Source of the DNA: Actinoplanes sp. TBRC 11911
GTDB taxonomy: Bacteria; Actinomycetota; Actinomycetes; Mycobacteriales; Micromonosporaceae
NCBI RefSeq assembly: GCF_012933445.1
Contig: NZ_JABBNC010000002.1
Coordinates: forward strand, 310,001 to 374,000
Direction: 5' to 3'
Length of the DNA: 64,000 bases
Both the position numbers and the translations under genes were made by a program. The notes beneath the pieces are model-generated. The model worked only from the letters and a program-made list of their open reading frames with translations. It had not been told where the DNA came from and made no database searches. Each line of letters starts with the position of its first letter. Within the stretch, counting starts at the first letter, position 1. Below, piece by piece: positions 25,872-34,156 of the stretch.

Positions 25872-27023
25872 TCAGCGGCGTACCGGCATCAGGATCGAAA
25901 AACGGTCACTGTCGCCCGGAACCCGTACCGCCAGGGGGCGGATCGGTCCGTCGAGTTCCAGCACGAGTTGCCCGGCGGCACCGGCGTCCAGGGCCTGCAG
26001 CAGGAACTCACGGTTCACCGCGACATGCTCGTCTGCCCACTCACCCTCACCGACCAGCCGTACGCCTCCCGCGGCGCCGGGCTCCAGGATCGCGACCTCG
26101 TACGCCGTCCCGTCGTGTTCCCGCGTCAGTGCGGGCGCGGCCGCGACCTGGGAGCGCAGCACGGCGGTGTCGACCGTGACCCGTCGCGCCCCGGCACCGA
26201 GGCCCTCCATCAGCCGCTTGTGGTCCGGAAAGTCGACGTCGAACGGCCGCGTCGCGACGGTCCGGCCGCCAGTGTCCGCGACCACCGTTTGGCGGGTCGT
26301 GGGGGCCGCGCCGTCGGCGCCTGTCGTGCCGGTTCCGGTCGCGGCGGCCTCGGTGGCTGTCGTGCCGATTCTGGCGGCGGCCGTTTCGCCCGTTTCCGTG
26401 GTCACGTCGATGGTGACCGTGCCGGTCAGCAGCGGGCGCAGCTCGTCGACGAAGTCCGCCGGAAGCAGGTGTCGCCCGCCGGGTCCTTCGACAGTGGCGG
26501 CCGTGCCCGCCACCGCCATCCGGAAGCGGTCGGTGGCCACCAGGGTGAGGGCGCCCGCGGCGGTCGTATCGAACAGGATCCCGCCGAGCGCGGGCATCTC
26601 AGGATCGCGGCCGACCGCGAACCGGACAGCGTCGATCGTGGCGGCGAGGGCCGCGGCGGGAAGGGTGATCCGGGTCATCAGATGTTCCTCCAGGTCGAGC
26701 AGGGCATGGATGCGGAGGAGTTCACGCTGGGCATCGGCGAGTCCGTGCTCGAGCCGTCGCCGGTGCCGTTCGAGCCGCTCACGAACGGCGGCCGGCTCCT
26801 CGGCGACCGCCTTCGCGATCTCGGCCACCGGCATGCCGACGCGACGCAGTCCGGCAACGAGCCGGGCGGCCCGCACCTGCTCGTCGGCGTAACGGCGGTA
26901 GCCGGTCGCGGCGTCCACCTCGGCCGGCACCAGCACCCCGGCTCCGTCGTAGAACCGCAGCGCGCTGACCGTGAGCCCACTGACCCGGGCAACTTCCCCG
27001 ATGCTGCGCATGTCTCCTCGCAC
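25872..27023 (-). CDS. MerR-family regulator fused to DNA polymerase III beta-clamp-like domains
   Basis: 383 aa. Residues 1-75 are a MerR winged helix (SIGEVARVSGLTVSALRFYD, GYRRYADEQVRAARLVAGL), 80-115 a coiled coil, and about 116-383 two sliding-clamp-like domains. Clamp hallmarks: MPALGGILFDTTAAGALTLV followed by ATDRFRMAVA, the strand DVDFPDHKRLMEG, VAVNREFLLQALDAG and the terminal DSDRFSILMPVRR, which parallels the DnaN ending LMPVR. DnaN has three such domains; only the middle and C-terminal types are recognisable. A Thr/Ala/Gly-rich linker (about 218-245) joins them. First gene of a probable five-gene unit. Whether it binds DNA as a regulator, a ring, or both is unknown. Confidence 0.85.
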   Translation of the reverse strand: MRGDMRSIGEVARVSGLTVSALRFYDGAGVLVPAEVDAATGYRRYADEQVRAARLVAGLRRVGMPVAEIAKAVAEEPAAVRERLERHRRRLEHGLADAQRELLRIHALLDLEEHLMTRITLPAAALAATIDAVRFAVGRDPEMPALGGILFDTTAAGALTLVATDRFRMAVAGTAATVEGPGGRHLLPADFVDELRPLLTGTVTIDVTTETGETAAARIGTTATEAAATGTGTTGADGAAPTTRQTVVADTGGRTVATRPFDVDFPDHKRLMEGLGAGARRVTVDTAVLRSQVAAAPALTREHDGTAYEVAILEPGAAGGVRLVGEGEWADEHVAVNREFLLQALDAGAAGQLVLELDGPIRPLAVRVPGDSDRFSILMPVRR

Positions 27024-27333
27024 CAGTCCGACCTAAGCCCCTCAACAAGCTAGAGAGTCAACGCGCCTGGCGTCGCGCGAGCCCGGAGTTGATGGGCTTA
27101 TCGGCACGACTGCTCGCGGGACCCGTCGCGGCGCCCCCAGCTGGGCTGCTGGACGGGCGGGCTCGGCGTGCGGCCGTGCGGCGCTTCCATTCCGTGAGAC
27201 GGGTGACCGCCTGCTGAGACCGGCGTCCGTATCATGGACCGACTGTCCGCGATGTGGGACGAACGTCCATTGTAGAGAGTGTCTTTGTCACGTAACGACC
27301 CTTTCGCCCGGCAGCTCGTTCCGGCCGAATGTG

Positions 27334-27380
27334 AACCTTGGAGAGTTATGGCTCGTATGTGGGCGTAACTCTCTAAGGTC
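27334..27380. repeat. 17-bp inverted repeat with 13-nt spacer
   Basis: Arms AACCTTGGAGAGTTATG and CGTAACTCTCTAAGGTC match at 14 of 17 positions. It is AT-richer than its surroundings and about 310 bp upstream of the MerR-clamp start. It could be an operator, a transcribed hairpin or the scar of a small mobile element. Confidence 0.7.
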
Positions 27381-27642
27381 GCGCTAAATCCCAGGATGCG
27401 GAACGGCAAACTCACATCGCAGGATGACGGAACGAAAGAGTTCCCGCTGAACCCGCCAAGGTCACGAGATCCGGGCGCCCGGCCGCCCCGCCGGGCCGGA
27501 GCTGCACGGTATGTCGAAGCCGGATGCCCGCCGTCGGCGGCGCTGACGGAGACGGCCGTAGGCCGGCGCGAGACGCGCCCAGGCCGGAGGGCCACCGCCT
27601 CCCCCGCCCTGTTTTGGGTGGGTGCCAGTTAAGCGGGAGGGT

Positions 27643-27728
27643 GCGACAGTTTTCGGCGGCCGTCCACAGTTTCGAGGGCCGTCCACAGTTTCCGGGCGCT
27701 GTCCACAGGCTTCGGGGCGGTCCGCAGA
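27643..27728 (+). repeat. Short tandem repeats with DnaA-box-like cores
   Basis: GTCCACAG occurs at 27662, 27681 and 27701, GTCCGCAG at 27720 and a degenerate GACAGTTTTCGG unit at about 27643, giving a 19-20-bp period. The cores extend to CCGTCCACA (twice) and CTGTCCACA, one to two changes from the TTGTCCACA box reported for actinobacterial DnaA. It begins right after the lysE stop side (lysE ends at 27735 on the minus strand). Confidence 0.6.
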
Positions 27729-27734
27729 GCGTCC

Positions 27735-28331
27735 TCACGTGGCGATCAACGTCGCTGCGACGCCGACCATCACCACGGCGATCAAGGCGTCCAACACCCG
27801 CCACGCGGCCGGCCGGGCCAGCAGCGGGGCCAGCCGATGCGCCCCTCCGCCCAGAGCGGTGAACCACGCCAGGCTGGCCGCGGCCGCGCCCAGGCCGAAC
27901 AGCCAGCGGTGGGCGTGCTGCTGGGCGACCGAGCCGAGCAGCAGGACGGTGTCCAGGTAGACGTGCGGGTTCAAGTACGTCAGGGCCAGGCACGTCAGGA
28001 GCGTCGCGCGCAGGGTGGCGGGGGCGCGGTCGGCGGGGTTCAGGGCGGTGGGCTTCGCGGCGCGGCGCGCGGCCAGTACGGCGTACGTGAGGAGGAAAGC
28101 GGCGCCCACCCAGCGGATGATGCTGACCGCGGTGGGCTGGGCGGTGACCACGGCGCCGAGGCCGCCGATGCCGGCCAGGATCAGGAGCAGGTCGGAGAGC
28201 GCGCAGACCAGGACGACGGGCAGCACGTGCTCGCGGCGGAGGCCCTGGCGCAGGACGAAGGCGTTCTGCGCGCCGATGGCGATGATCAGGACGGCGGACG
28301 CGGCGAAGCCGGCTAGCGCGGAGGTGAGCAC
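27735..28331 (-). CDS. lysE: LysE-family basic amino acid exporter
   Basis: 198-aa inner-membrane exporter with six hydrophobic segments and the family start AIGAQNAFVLRQGLRREHV. The LTYLNPHVYLDTV segment in the middle is highly typical of LysE/ArgO. It exports lysine and arginine when intracellular levels are high. It is divergent from a LysG-type regulator, the same arrangement as lysE-lysG in Corynebacterium. Confidence 0.92.
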   Translation of the reverse strand: MLTSALAGFAASAVLIIAIGAQNAFVLRQGLRREHVLPVVLVCALSDLLLILAGIGGLGAVVTAQPTAVSIIRWVGAAFLLTYAVLAARRAAKPTALNPADRAPATLRATLLTCLALTYLNPHVYLDTVLLLGSVAQQHAHRWLFGLGAAAASLAWFTALGGGAHRLAPLLARPAAWRVLDALIAVVMVGVAATLIAT

Positions 28332-28402
28332 GATATCGACGGTAGGAACTTGCTACGCCGTACTCCAACTAAAGATTTTCATGATGGTTTAGATTTTTTC
28401 AT
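28332..28402. promoter_or_regulatory. lysE-lysG divergent control region
   Basis: 71-bp AT-rich spacer between the divergent genes. A direct repeat AGATTTTCATG (28373-28383) / AGATTTTTTCATG (28391-28403) runs into the lysG start and is a reasonable candidate for a LysG operator. lysG may be leaderless or nearly so, because no ribosome site precedes its start. Confidence 0.5.
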
Positions 28403-29218
28403 GTGGACCAGGTCCAGCTCAGCACGTTCCAGGCGGTCATCGACACCGGCAGCTTCGAGGCGGCGGCGCGGCGGCTGCACGTGACGCCCAGTGCGGTCTC
28501 GCAGCGGATCAAGGCGTTGGAGCGCTCGGTCGGGCAGGTGCTGGTGCGTCGCGCGAAACCATGTGTGGCGACGAGCGCGGGGGCGGCGCTGGTGCGGTTC
28601 GCCGGGCAGGTGGCGCTGCTCGAGCGGGAGGCGCTGGACCAGGCCCGCGACGGCACCCGCGTATCGATCGTGGTGAACGCCGACTCGCTGCACACCTGGT
28701 TCCTGCCGACGCTGCTGAGCGTGCCGGGGCCGCGGTACGAGCTGCACACCGACGATCAGGATTACACGACCGACCTGCTGCGGGCCGGGACGGCGATGGC
28801 CGCGGTGACCGCCGAGCACGTCGCCGTGCAGGGGTGCCGGATGGAGAAGCTGGGGTCGATGCGCTACCTCGCGGTCGGGCGGGCGGGCCTCGACGTGACC
28901 AGTCCGATGATCGTCTACAACCGCAAGGACCAGCTCCAGCACCGCTTCCTGAAGCTGGTGAAGAGGCCGGAGCCGGCGGCGCACTACATCCCGGCGGCGG
29001 CCGCGTTCGTCGAGTCGATCCGGCTCGGGCTCGGCTGGGGGATGGTGCCGGAGCAGATCGCGCGCACCGATCTGGCCAACGGCCTATATGAAGAGATATT
29101 TCCGGGCAAATTTCTCGACGTACCGCTCTACTGGCAATACTGGCGGATCGAATCGGAGGTGCTCACCGCCCTCACGGCCGCCGTCCAAACGGCGGCCGCG
29201 ACGGCGTTGCGCTCATAA
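28403..29218 (+). CDS. lysG: LysR-type regulator of the ArgP/LysG class
   Basis: 271-aa LysR-type activator. The HTH is at residues 3-60 (FQAVIDTGSFEAAARRLHVTPSAVSQRIKALE), followed by a co-inducer domain with ADSLHTWFLPTL, typical of ArgP/LysG, which sense basic amino acids and activate the divergent exporter. The GTG start overlaps an ATG in another frame (ATGTGG). The C-terminus ends shortly before dapD on the opposite strand. Confidence 0.9.
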   Translation: MDQVQLSTFQAVIDTGSFEAAARRLHVTPSAVSQRIKALERSVGQVLVRRAKPCVATSAGAALVRFAGQVALLEREALDQARDGTRVSIVVNADSLHTWFLPTLLSVPGPRYELHTDDQDYTTDLLRAGTAMAAVTAEHVAVQGCRMEKLGSMRYLAVGRAGLDVTSPMIVYNRKDQLQHRFLKLVKRPEPAAHYIPAAAAFVESIRLGLGWGMVPEQIARTDLANGLYEEIFPGKFLDVPLYWQYWRIESEVLTALTAAVQTAAATALRS

Positions 29219-29227
29219 AAAGCGAGC

Positions 29228-30163
29228 TCAGTCGTTAGCGTGCAGCGCCGCGTTCAACTCGATCCCGGTGCCCGACCGAGGCCGCGCCTCCAACCCACCG
29301 CTGAGCGAGTTCCGCCAGAACAGCAAATTGTTCACCCCGGACAACTCGCGCGCCTTCACGATCCGCCCGTCCGGCAGCGTCAGCTTGGACCCGGCCGTGA
29401 TGTAGACGCCTGCCTCCACCACGCAGTCGTCGCCGAGCGAGATCCCCACGCCGGCGTTCGCCCCGATCAGGCTGCGCTCCCCGATCCGGACGCGGTCCTT
29501 GCCGCCGCCGGACAGCGTGCCCATGATGGACGACCCGCCGCCGATGTCGGAGCCGTCGCCGACCACCACACCCTGCACGATCCGGCCCTCCACCATCGAG
29601 GTGCCGAGCGTGCCCGCGTTGAAGTTCACGAATCCCTCGTGCATCACGGTCGTGCCGGCCGCCAGGTGCGCCCCGAGGCGTACGCGATCGGCGTCGGCGA
29701 TGCGCACCCCGGCCGGCACCACGTAGTCGGTCATCCGAGGGAACTTGTCCACGCCGTACACGGTCAAATGGCGTCCCTGCCCGCGCTCCAGCAGGCGCAG
29801 CTCGTCGACCTGCTCGATCGGGCACGGGCCGGCCGACGTCCAGGCGACGTTGGCCAGGGAACCGAAGATCCCGTCGAGGTTCAGGCCGTTCGGCACGACC
29901 AGGCGGTGCGACAACAGATGCAAGCGGAGGTACGCGTCGGCAGCGTCCGCGATCGGGTCGGCGAGCGATTCGATGACCGTACGAACCTCGATCGTGGACA
30001 AACCGGGAAGAGCGCGCGGACCGGTCAGTCCCGCGGGCAGTGACAGATCCGGCGCGGAACCGAGGCCGAGGAAGCCGGACGGGTACCAGGTGTCGAGCAC
30101 CTGCCCGTCGGCGGTGACGGTCGCGAGGCCGATGCCCCAGGCGGGAGAGATGGCGTAGTCCAC
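29228..30163 (-). CDS. dapD: Tetrahydrodipicolinate N-succinyltransferase
   Basis: 311-aa left-handed beta-helix acyltransferase that succinylates tetrahydrodipicolinate in lysine/meso-diaminopimelate synthesis. Hexapeptide coil repeats are clear between residues 165 and 270 ([50 protein letters not shown]). Length and the [18 protein letters not shown]-terminus match the actinobacterial DapD form. Divergent from dapE. Confidence 0.94.
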   Translation of the reverse strand: MDYAISPAWGIGLATVTADGQVLDTWYPSGFLGLGSAPDLSLPAGLTGPRALPGLSTIEVRTVIESLADPIADAADAYLRLHLLSHRLVVPNGLNLDGIFGSLANVAWTSAGPCPIEQVDELRLLERGQGRHLTVYGVDKFPRMTDYVVPAGVRIADADRVRLGAHLAAGTTVMHEGFVNFNAGTLGTSMVEGRIVQGVVVGDGSDIGGGSSIMGTLSGGGKDRVRIGERSLIGANAGVGISLGDDCVVEAGVYITAGSKLTLPDGRIVKARELSGVNNLLFWRNSLSGGLEARPRSGTGIELNAALHAND

Positions 30164-30260
30164 GTCCGCACCCTACTAAAACAGTCAATTGACGCGCGCC
30201 GAGCGTGACGAGGATCTTACCGCCGGGGTGTATTCACACTGCGCCGGTATGGTGCGGCCT

Positions 30261-31340
30261 ATGGCCAACCCGCTAACCCCGGACGTGTTGGTCGACCCCG
30301 TCGCGTTGACCCGCGTTCTGGTCGACATCGAGTCCGTCTCCCGCAACGAAAAGGCTATTGCCGACAGCGTTGAGGAGATTCTTCTGCAGGCTCCGCATCT
30401 GAGTGTGGACCGCCTCGGCAACAACGTGATGGCCCGGACGGATCTCGGACGGGAACAGCGTGTCGTGCTCGCCGGACACCTGGACACCGTGCCACTGAAC
30501 GACAACTACCCGTCGACCGTTATCGACGATCTCATATACGGCTGCGGCAGTGCCGACATGAAGTCGGGCGTCGCGCTCGCCCTGCACCTGGCCGGGACGC
30601 TGCCCGACCCCGGTTACGACGTCACCTACCTCTTTTACGAGGCGGAGGAGACCGGGACCGAGTTCAACGGCCTCGGCTACGTCGCCGAACAGCGGCCGGA
30701 ATGGATGCGCGCCGACTTCGCGGTGTTGCTTGAACCGACATATGGGGCAGTCGAAGCCGGCTGCCAGGGCATGGTGAAAGCGAGCATCCGGACCACCGGC
30801 CGGCGGGCGCACACGGCCCGGTCCTGGCGCGGGATCAACGCGATCCACAAGGCCGGCGAGGTGCTGAACCGGCTGGAGGGCTACCGCCCGCGGACCGTCA
30901 CGATCGACGGCTGTACGTACCGGGAGGGCCTGAACGCGGTCGGCATCTCCGGGGGCGTCGCGGGCAACGTGGTGCCCGACGAGTGCACCGTCGAGATCGA
31001 TCTCAGGTTCGCCCCGGATCGCACCGAGGAGCAGGCCGTCGAGCATCTCCGCGAGGTGTTCGACGGGTTTGAGGTGGACGTGACCAGCACGGCGGCGGGT
31101 GCGATGCCCGGGCTGTCCGCGGCGCCGGCCCGCGAGTTCCTGCTCGCCGTCGGCGAGGAACCGGCCGCCAAACTGGGCTGGACCGACGTGGCCCGGTTCG
31201 CGGCGATGGGCATCCCGGCCCTCAACTACGGTCCCGGCGATCCGATGCTGTCGCACGCGCCGGACGAGCACGTGGAGATCGGCAAGATCCGCGACGGCGC
31301 GGCGACCTTGCACCGCTGGCTGGCCTCGCCGGTTTTCTAG
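30261..31340 (+). CDS. dapE: Succinyl-diaminopimelate desuccinylase
   Basis: 359-aa M20-family metallohydrolase that releases LL-diaminopimelate from its succinyl form. Metal ligands are visible: VVLAGHLDTVP, GCGSADMKSG, EAEETGTEF, LEPTYGAVEAGCQG and SHAPDEHVEI near the C-terminus; the dimerisation lid GRRAHTARSWRGINAIHKAG is intact. I chose the ATG at 30261 (MANPLTPDVLVD); an in-frame ATG at 30249 would add four residues. Together with dapC and dapD it completes the three succinylase-branch steps within this window. Confidence 0.93.
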   Translation: MANPLTPDVLVDPVALTRVLVDIESVSRNEKAIADSVEEILLQAPHLSVDRLGNNVMARTDLGREQRVVLAGHLDTVPLNDNYPSTVIDDLIYGCGSADMKSGVALALHLAGTLPDPGYDVTYLFYEAEETGTEFNGLGYVAEQRPEWMRADFAVLLEPTYGAVEAGCQGMVKASIRTTGRRAHTARSWRGINAIHKAGEVLNRLEGYRPRTVTIDGCTYREGLNAVGISGGVAGNVVPDECTVEIDLRFAPDRTEEQAVEHLREVFDGFEVDVTSTAAGAMPGLSAAPAREFLLAVGEEPAAKLGWTDVARFAAMGIPALNYGPGDPMLSHAPDEHVEIGKIRDGAATLHRWLASPVF

Positions 31341-31353
31341 ATCTCGCCGGTTT

Positions 31354-31560
31354 CTAGCTCCCGTCGGCTCGGACCGCCACGCGGCCGATCGCCCGGTCCG
31401 GGTAAAGCCGGCTGATCTCGACCGTCGCCTCCGGGTCCACCGCCGGCTGGGCCGGCAAGGGGTGCCGATCGGCGAACGCGAGCCGCCGCTCCTCGACCAC
31501 CATGCGTATGCGCCGCTGCATCCGCCGCTGCGCTTTGATCCGTTCGTATCGGTTCGTCAC
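31354..31560 (-). CDS. Small basic conserved-type protein, unknown function
   Basis: 68-aa protein starting at GTG (MTNRYERIKAQRRMQRRIRM), with a perfectly spaced GAGGAG ribosome site 5-6 nt upstream, which is the main reason to call it. The N-terminal half is a very basic helix and the C-terminal half has a short beta-prone segment (ATVEISRLYPDRAIGRVAV). It sits between dapE and the first LOG gene on the opposite strand; I recall a small minus-strand gene at the equivalent place in mycobacteria (Rv1203c). It might bind nucleic acid; that is inference from charge only. Confidence 0.6.
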   Translation of the reverse strand: MTNRYERIKAQRRMQRRIRMVVEERRLAFADRHPLPAQPAVDPEATVEISRLYPDRAIGRVAVRADGS

Positions 31561-31724
31561 GTGGCTCCTCAAGCCCAAGCCGCGGGATCTCGTAACTCTA
31601 CAGACGCATGAGAGCTACCGTCCGTTGCTTCAATCTGGCAAAAAGCTTCGCGGGCCGCAATGCCGTTACCGAAACCCGCCGCGTTGTTGGCCGGGTCACT
31701 GACGGCGCGCACTACCGTTTAGGC

Positions 31725-32498
31725 ATGACGAACAGCACCAACGGGCGACCCCAGGGGCCTGAGCGGCACCGCGGCGCGGTCACGCTGCGCCGGGAATCGG
31801 CGCCGGTGAGCACCGCCGACGAAAAGCTCCTCGACTCCCACCATCGCCGTGAGTGGAAGACCAAGGACGCTTGGCGAGCCCTGCGGATTTTGTCCGAGTT
31901 CGTCGAGGGTTTCGACACGCTGGCCGACCTTCCGCCCGCGGTCAGCGTCTTCGGATCGGCCCGCAGCAAGCCGGACAGCCCCGAGTGCGAGATGGCCGCC
32001 GACCTGGGCGCGGCCTTAGCCGAGGCGGGCTACGCGGTGATCACCGGCGGCGGTCCCGGGGTGATGGAGGCGGCCAACCGGGGTGCCACCGAGGCGGGCG
32101 GGATGTCCGTCGGGCTCGGCATCGAACTGCCGTTCGAGCAGGGCCTCAACGACTGGGTCGACATCGGCATCGATTTCCGGTATTTCTTCGTGCGCAAGAC
32201 GATGTTCGTCAAGTACGCGCAGGCGTTCGTGGTGCTGCCCGGCGGGTTCGGCACCCTGGACGAGCTGTTCGAGGCGATCACGCTGGTGCAGACTAAGAAG
32301 GTCACCCGGTTCCCGGTGATTCTGATGGGCACCGAGTACTGGTCCGGCCTGTTCGACTGGCTGCGCAAGACGCTGCTGGACGACGGCAAGATCAGCGAGG
32401 CCGACCTGGATCTGATCCAGCTCACCGACGACGTGGACGAGGCGGTTCAGATCATCGTGGATGCGGACGCGGCGCTCGCCGAGTCAGGGAAGCGGTGA
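31725..32498 (+). CDS. LOG-family (TIGR00730) nucleoside 5'-monophosphate phosphoribohydrolase-like protein
   Basis: 257-aa member of the LOG/lysine-decarboxylase-like family. The signature GGGPGVMEAANRGA and the catalytic LPGGFGTLDELFEAI are present. LOG proteins split cytokinin riboside monophosphates or other purine monophosphates. The long N-terminal part (about 60 residues including TLRRESAPVSTADEKLLDSH) belongs to the larger actinobacterial type. I take ATG at 31725 (MTNSTNGRPQ); a longer in-frame form could begin near 31608. It is one base away from a second LOG gene. Confidence 0.88.
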   Translation: MTNSTNGRPQGPERHRGAVTLRRESAPVSTADEKLLDSHHRREWKTKDAWRALRILSEFVEGFDTLADLPPAVSVFGSARSKPDSPECEMAADLGAALAEAGYAVITGGGPGVMEAANRGATEAGGMSVGLGIELPFEQGLNDWVDIGIDFRYFFVRKTMFVKYAQAFVVLPGGFGTLDELFEAITLVQTKKVTRFPVILMGTEYWSGLFDWLRKTLLDDGKISEADLDLIQLTDDVDEAVQIIVDADAALAESGKR

Positions 32499-32499
32499 C

Positions 32500-33042
32500 G
32501 TGGCAGCGATCTGCGTATTCTGCGCTTCCTCCAGCACGATCGAACAGAATTGGCTCGACCTGGCCACCGACACCGGTAAGGCGCTGGCCGCCCGCGGTCA
32601 TACGCTGGTCTCCGGCGGCGGCCGCGTCGGCATGATGGGTGCGGTGGCCGAGGGTGCCCGCTCCGGCGGCGGGCACACCGTCGGCGTGATGCCCGAGCAA
32701 CTGGTGTCCCGCGAGATCGCCGACACGAAGTCCGACGAGCTGATCGTCACCGACGACATGGGCAGCCGGAAGAACGTGATGATCGAGCGGTCCGACGCGT
32801 TCATCGTGCTCGCCGGCGGACTGGGCACGCTGGACGAACTGTTCGAGGTGTGGACCACCGGGTACCTCAACCTCCACCGCAAGCCGATCGTGCTGCTCGA
32901 CCCGGACGGCTTCTACGACGACCTGCTCGCCTGGCTCGACCGGCTCGCCGACACGGCGTTCGTCAAGCGGCCGGCACTCGAACGGGTGATCGTGGCGAGG
33001 ACGATCGACGCGGCCCTGGACACGATAGAGAGTCGTCTCTGA
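32500..33042 (+). CDS. Second LOG-family protein, short type
   Basis: 180-aa LOG protein starting at GTG two bases after the previous stop. SGGGRVGMMGAVAEGA and VLAGGLGTLDELFEVW carry the family motif; the usual proline of PGGxGT is alanine here, while the catalytic glutamate is kept. It corresponds to the classic cytokinin-activating LOG length. The two tandem genes are related but belong to different subgroups, so this is likely an old duplication. Confidence 0.87.
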   Translation: MAAICVFCASSSTIEQNWLDLATDTGKALAARGHTLVSGGGRVGMMGAVAEGARSGGGHTVGVMPEQLVSREIADTKSDELIVTDDMGSRKNVMIERSDAFIVLAGGLGTLDELFEVWTTGYLNLHRKPIVLLDPDGFYDDLLAWLDRLADTAFVKRPALERVIVARTIDAALDTIESRL

Positions 33043-33088
33043 GCGACCGGCTATAAAACGGTCGACACGGCGTGGAACACTGCGAAAC

Positions 33089-34114
33089 ATGGCGCCGCAA
33101 CGGGCGACACTTCTGCAGGTCGCACAGCGGGCGGGCGTGTCCCGCAGCACGGCCTCCTTCGTCCTGACCGGACGCCACCTGGACATGCGCATCTCGGAGG
33201 ACGCGCGGCAACGCGTCCTGCGAGCGGCTCAGGAACTCGACTACCGGCCCAACCTCATGGCCCGCAGCCTGCGGACCAAGGTCACGAAGACGGTCGCGCT
33301 GGTCTCCGACACGCTTGCTTCCGACCCGTACGCCGGGAGGGCCATCCACGGCAGTCTGGCGGCCGCCGTCGCGTACGGGCACCTGCTCTTCATCGGCGAG
33401 ACGGAGGGTGACCCGGTCGTCGAGGAGAAGCTGATCGCCGATTTCCTCGACCGGCAGGTCGACGCGTTCGTCTACGCCAGCATGTTCACGCGATATGTCC
33501 GATTGCCCAAACAGCTCAAGGGCCGCCGCGTGGTGCTGCTGAACTGCCTGACCCGCTCGGCCCGGCCGATCCACCACACGATCATCCCGGACGAGCTGAG
33601 CGCCGGCCGCAGCGCCGCCCGTACGCTGCTCGACGCCGGTCACCGCGCCGGCATCTACCTGGTCGGGCACGTCACGCAGCGAGTGTTCGCCTGCCGGGAA
33701 CGCATGGCCGGGATCCGCGACGAGCTCGGCGACGCCGGGACCAGGCTGGCCGGCACGATCGACTGCGAGTGGTGGCCGGACTCGGCGTACGACGCGGTCA
33801 GCCGGGCGCTGGCCGACGGGCTCGTCCCGAAGGCGTTCATCTGCCTCAACGACCGCATCGCCCTCGGCGCCTACCAGGCACTTCGCGAGGCGGGCCGGGT
33901 GATCCCCGACGACGTGTCGGTGATCTCCTTCGACGATTCCGAGATGGCCGCCTGGCTGCGGCCGCAGCTCACCAGCATCTCGCTGCCGCATTACCAGCTC
34001 GGCTGGCAGGCGATCGAGCGGCTGCTGGGCGTCGCGACCGAGCCGCAGGTGCACCGCCTGCCGATGCCGGTCCGGGTCCGTGAGTCGGTCGCCAAGCCGA
34101 CCCCCGAGCTCTGA
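33089..34114 (+). CDS. LacI/GalR-family transcriptional regulator
   Basis: 341-aa regulator: HTH with hinge (ATLLQVAQRAGVSRSTASFV, DYRPNLMARSLRTK) and a periplasmic-binding-protein-like sensor domain (VALVSDTLASDPYAG, KAFICLNDRIALGAYQAL, VSVISFDDSEMAAWLRPQLT). LacI proteins usually control nearby sugar genes, but there are none adjacent, so its target is unknown. No clear ribosome site precedes the ATG; it may be leaderless. Confidence 0.9.
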   Translation: MAPQRATLLQVAQRAGVSRSTASFVLTGRHLDMRISEDARQRVLRAAQELDYRPNLMARSLRTKVTKTVALVSDTLASDPYAGRAIHGSLAAAVAYGHLLFIGETEGDPVVEEKLIADFLDRQVDAFVYASMFTRYVRLPKQLKGRRVVLLNCLTRSARPIHHTIIPDELSAGRSAARTLLDAGHRAGIYLVGHVTQRVFACRERMAGIRDELGDAGTRLAGTIDCEWWPDSAYDAVSRALADGLVPKAFICLNDRIALGAYQALREAGRVIPDDVSVISFDDSEMAAWLRPQLTSISLPHYQLGWQAIERLLGVATEPQVHRLPMPVRVRESVAKPTPEL

Positions 34115-34156
34115 CCGGCGCGATTCTCGTCGTACCCCCGTGGTTTCCTTAATGCC

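Larger units (their letters stand above)
27024..27734. other. 711-bp intergenic region upstream of the MerR-clamp gene
   Basis: No convincing gene; reading frames through it have poor codon usage and no ribosome sites. It contains a long imperfect inverted repeat at 27334-27380 and a set of five roughly 19-20-bp repeats with GTCCACAG cores at 27643-27728. The promoter of the MerR-clamp gene should be in the left part. Confidence 0.6.

Noticed and set aside
27098..27595. 165-codon minus-strand ORF in the intergenic region
   Set aside because: No ribosome site at its start, low-complexity Arg/Ser/Pro composition, and the inverted repeat interrupts it; not supportable as a gene.
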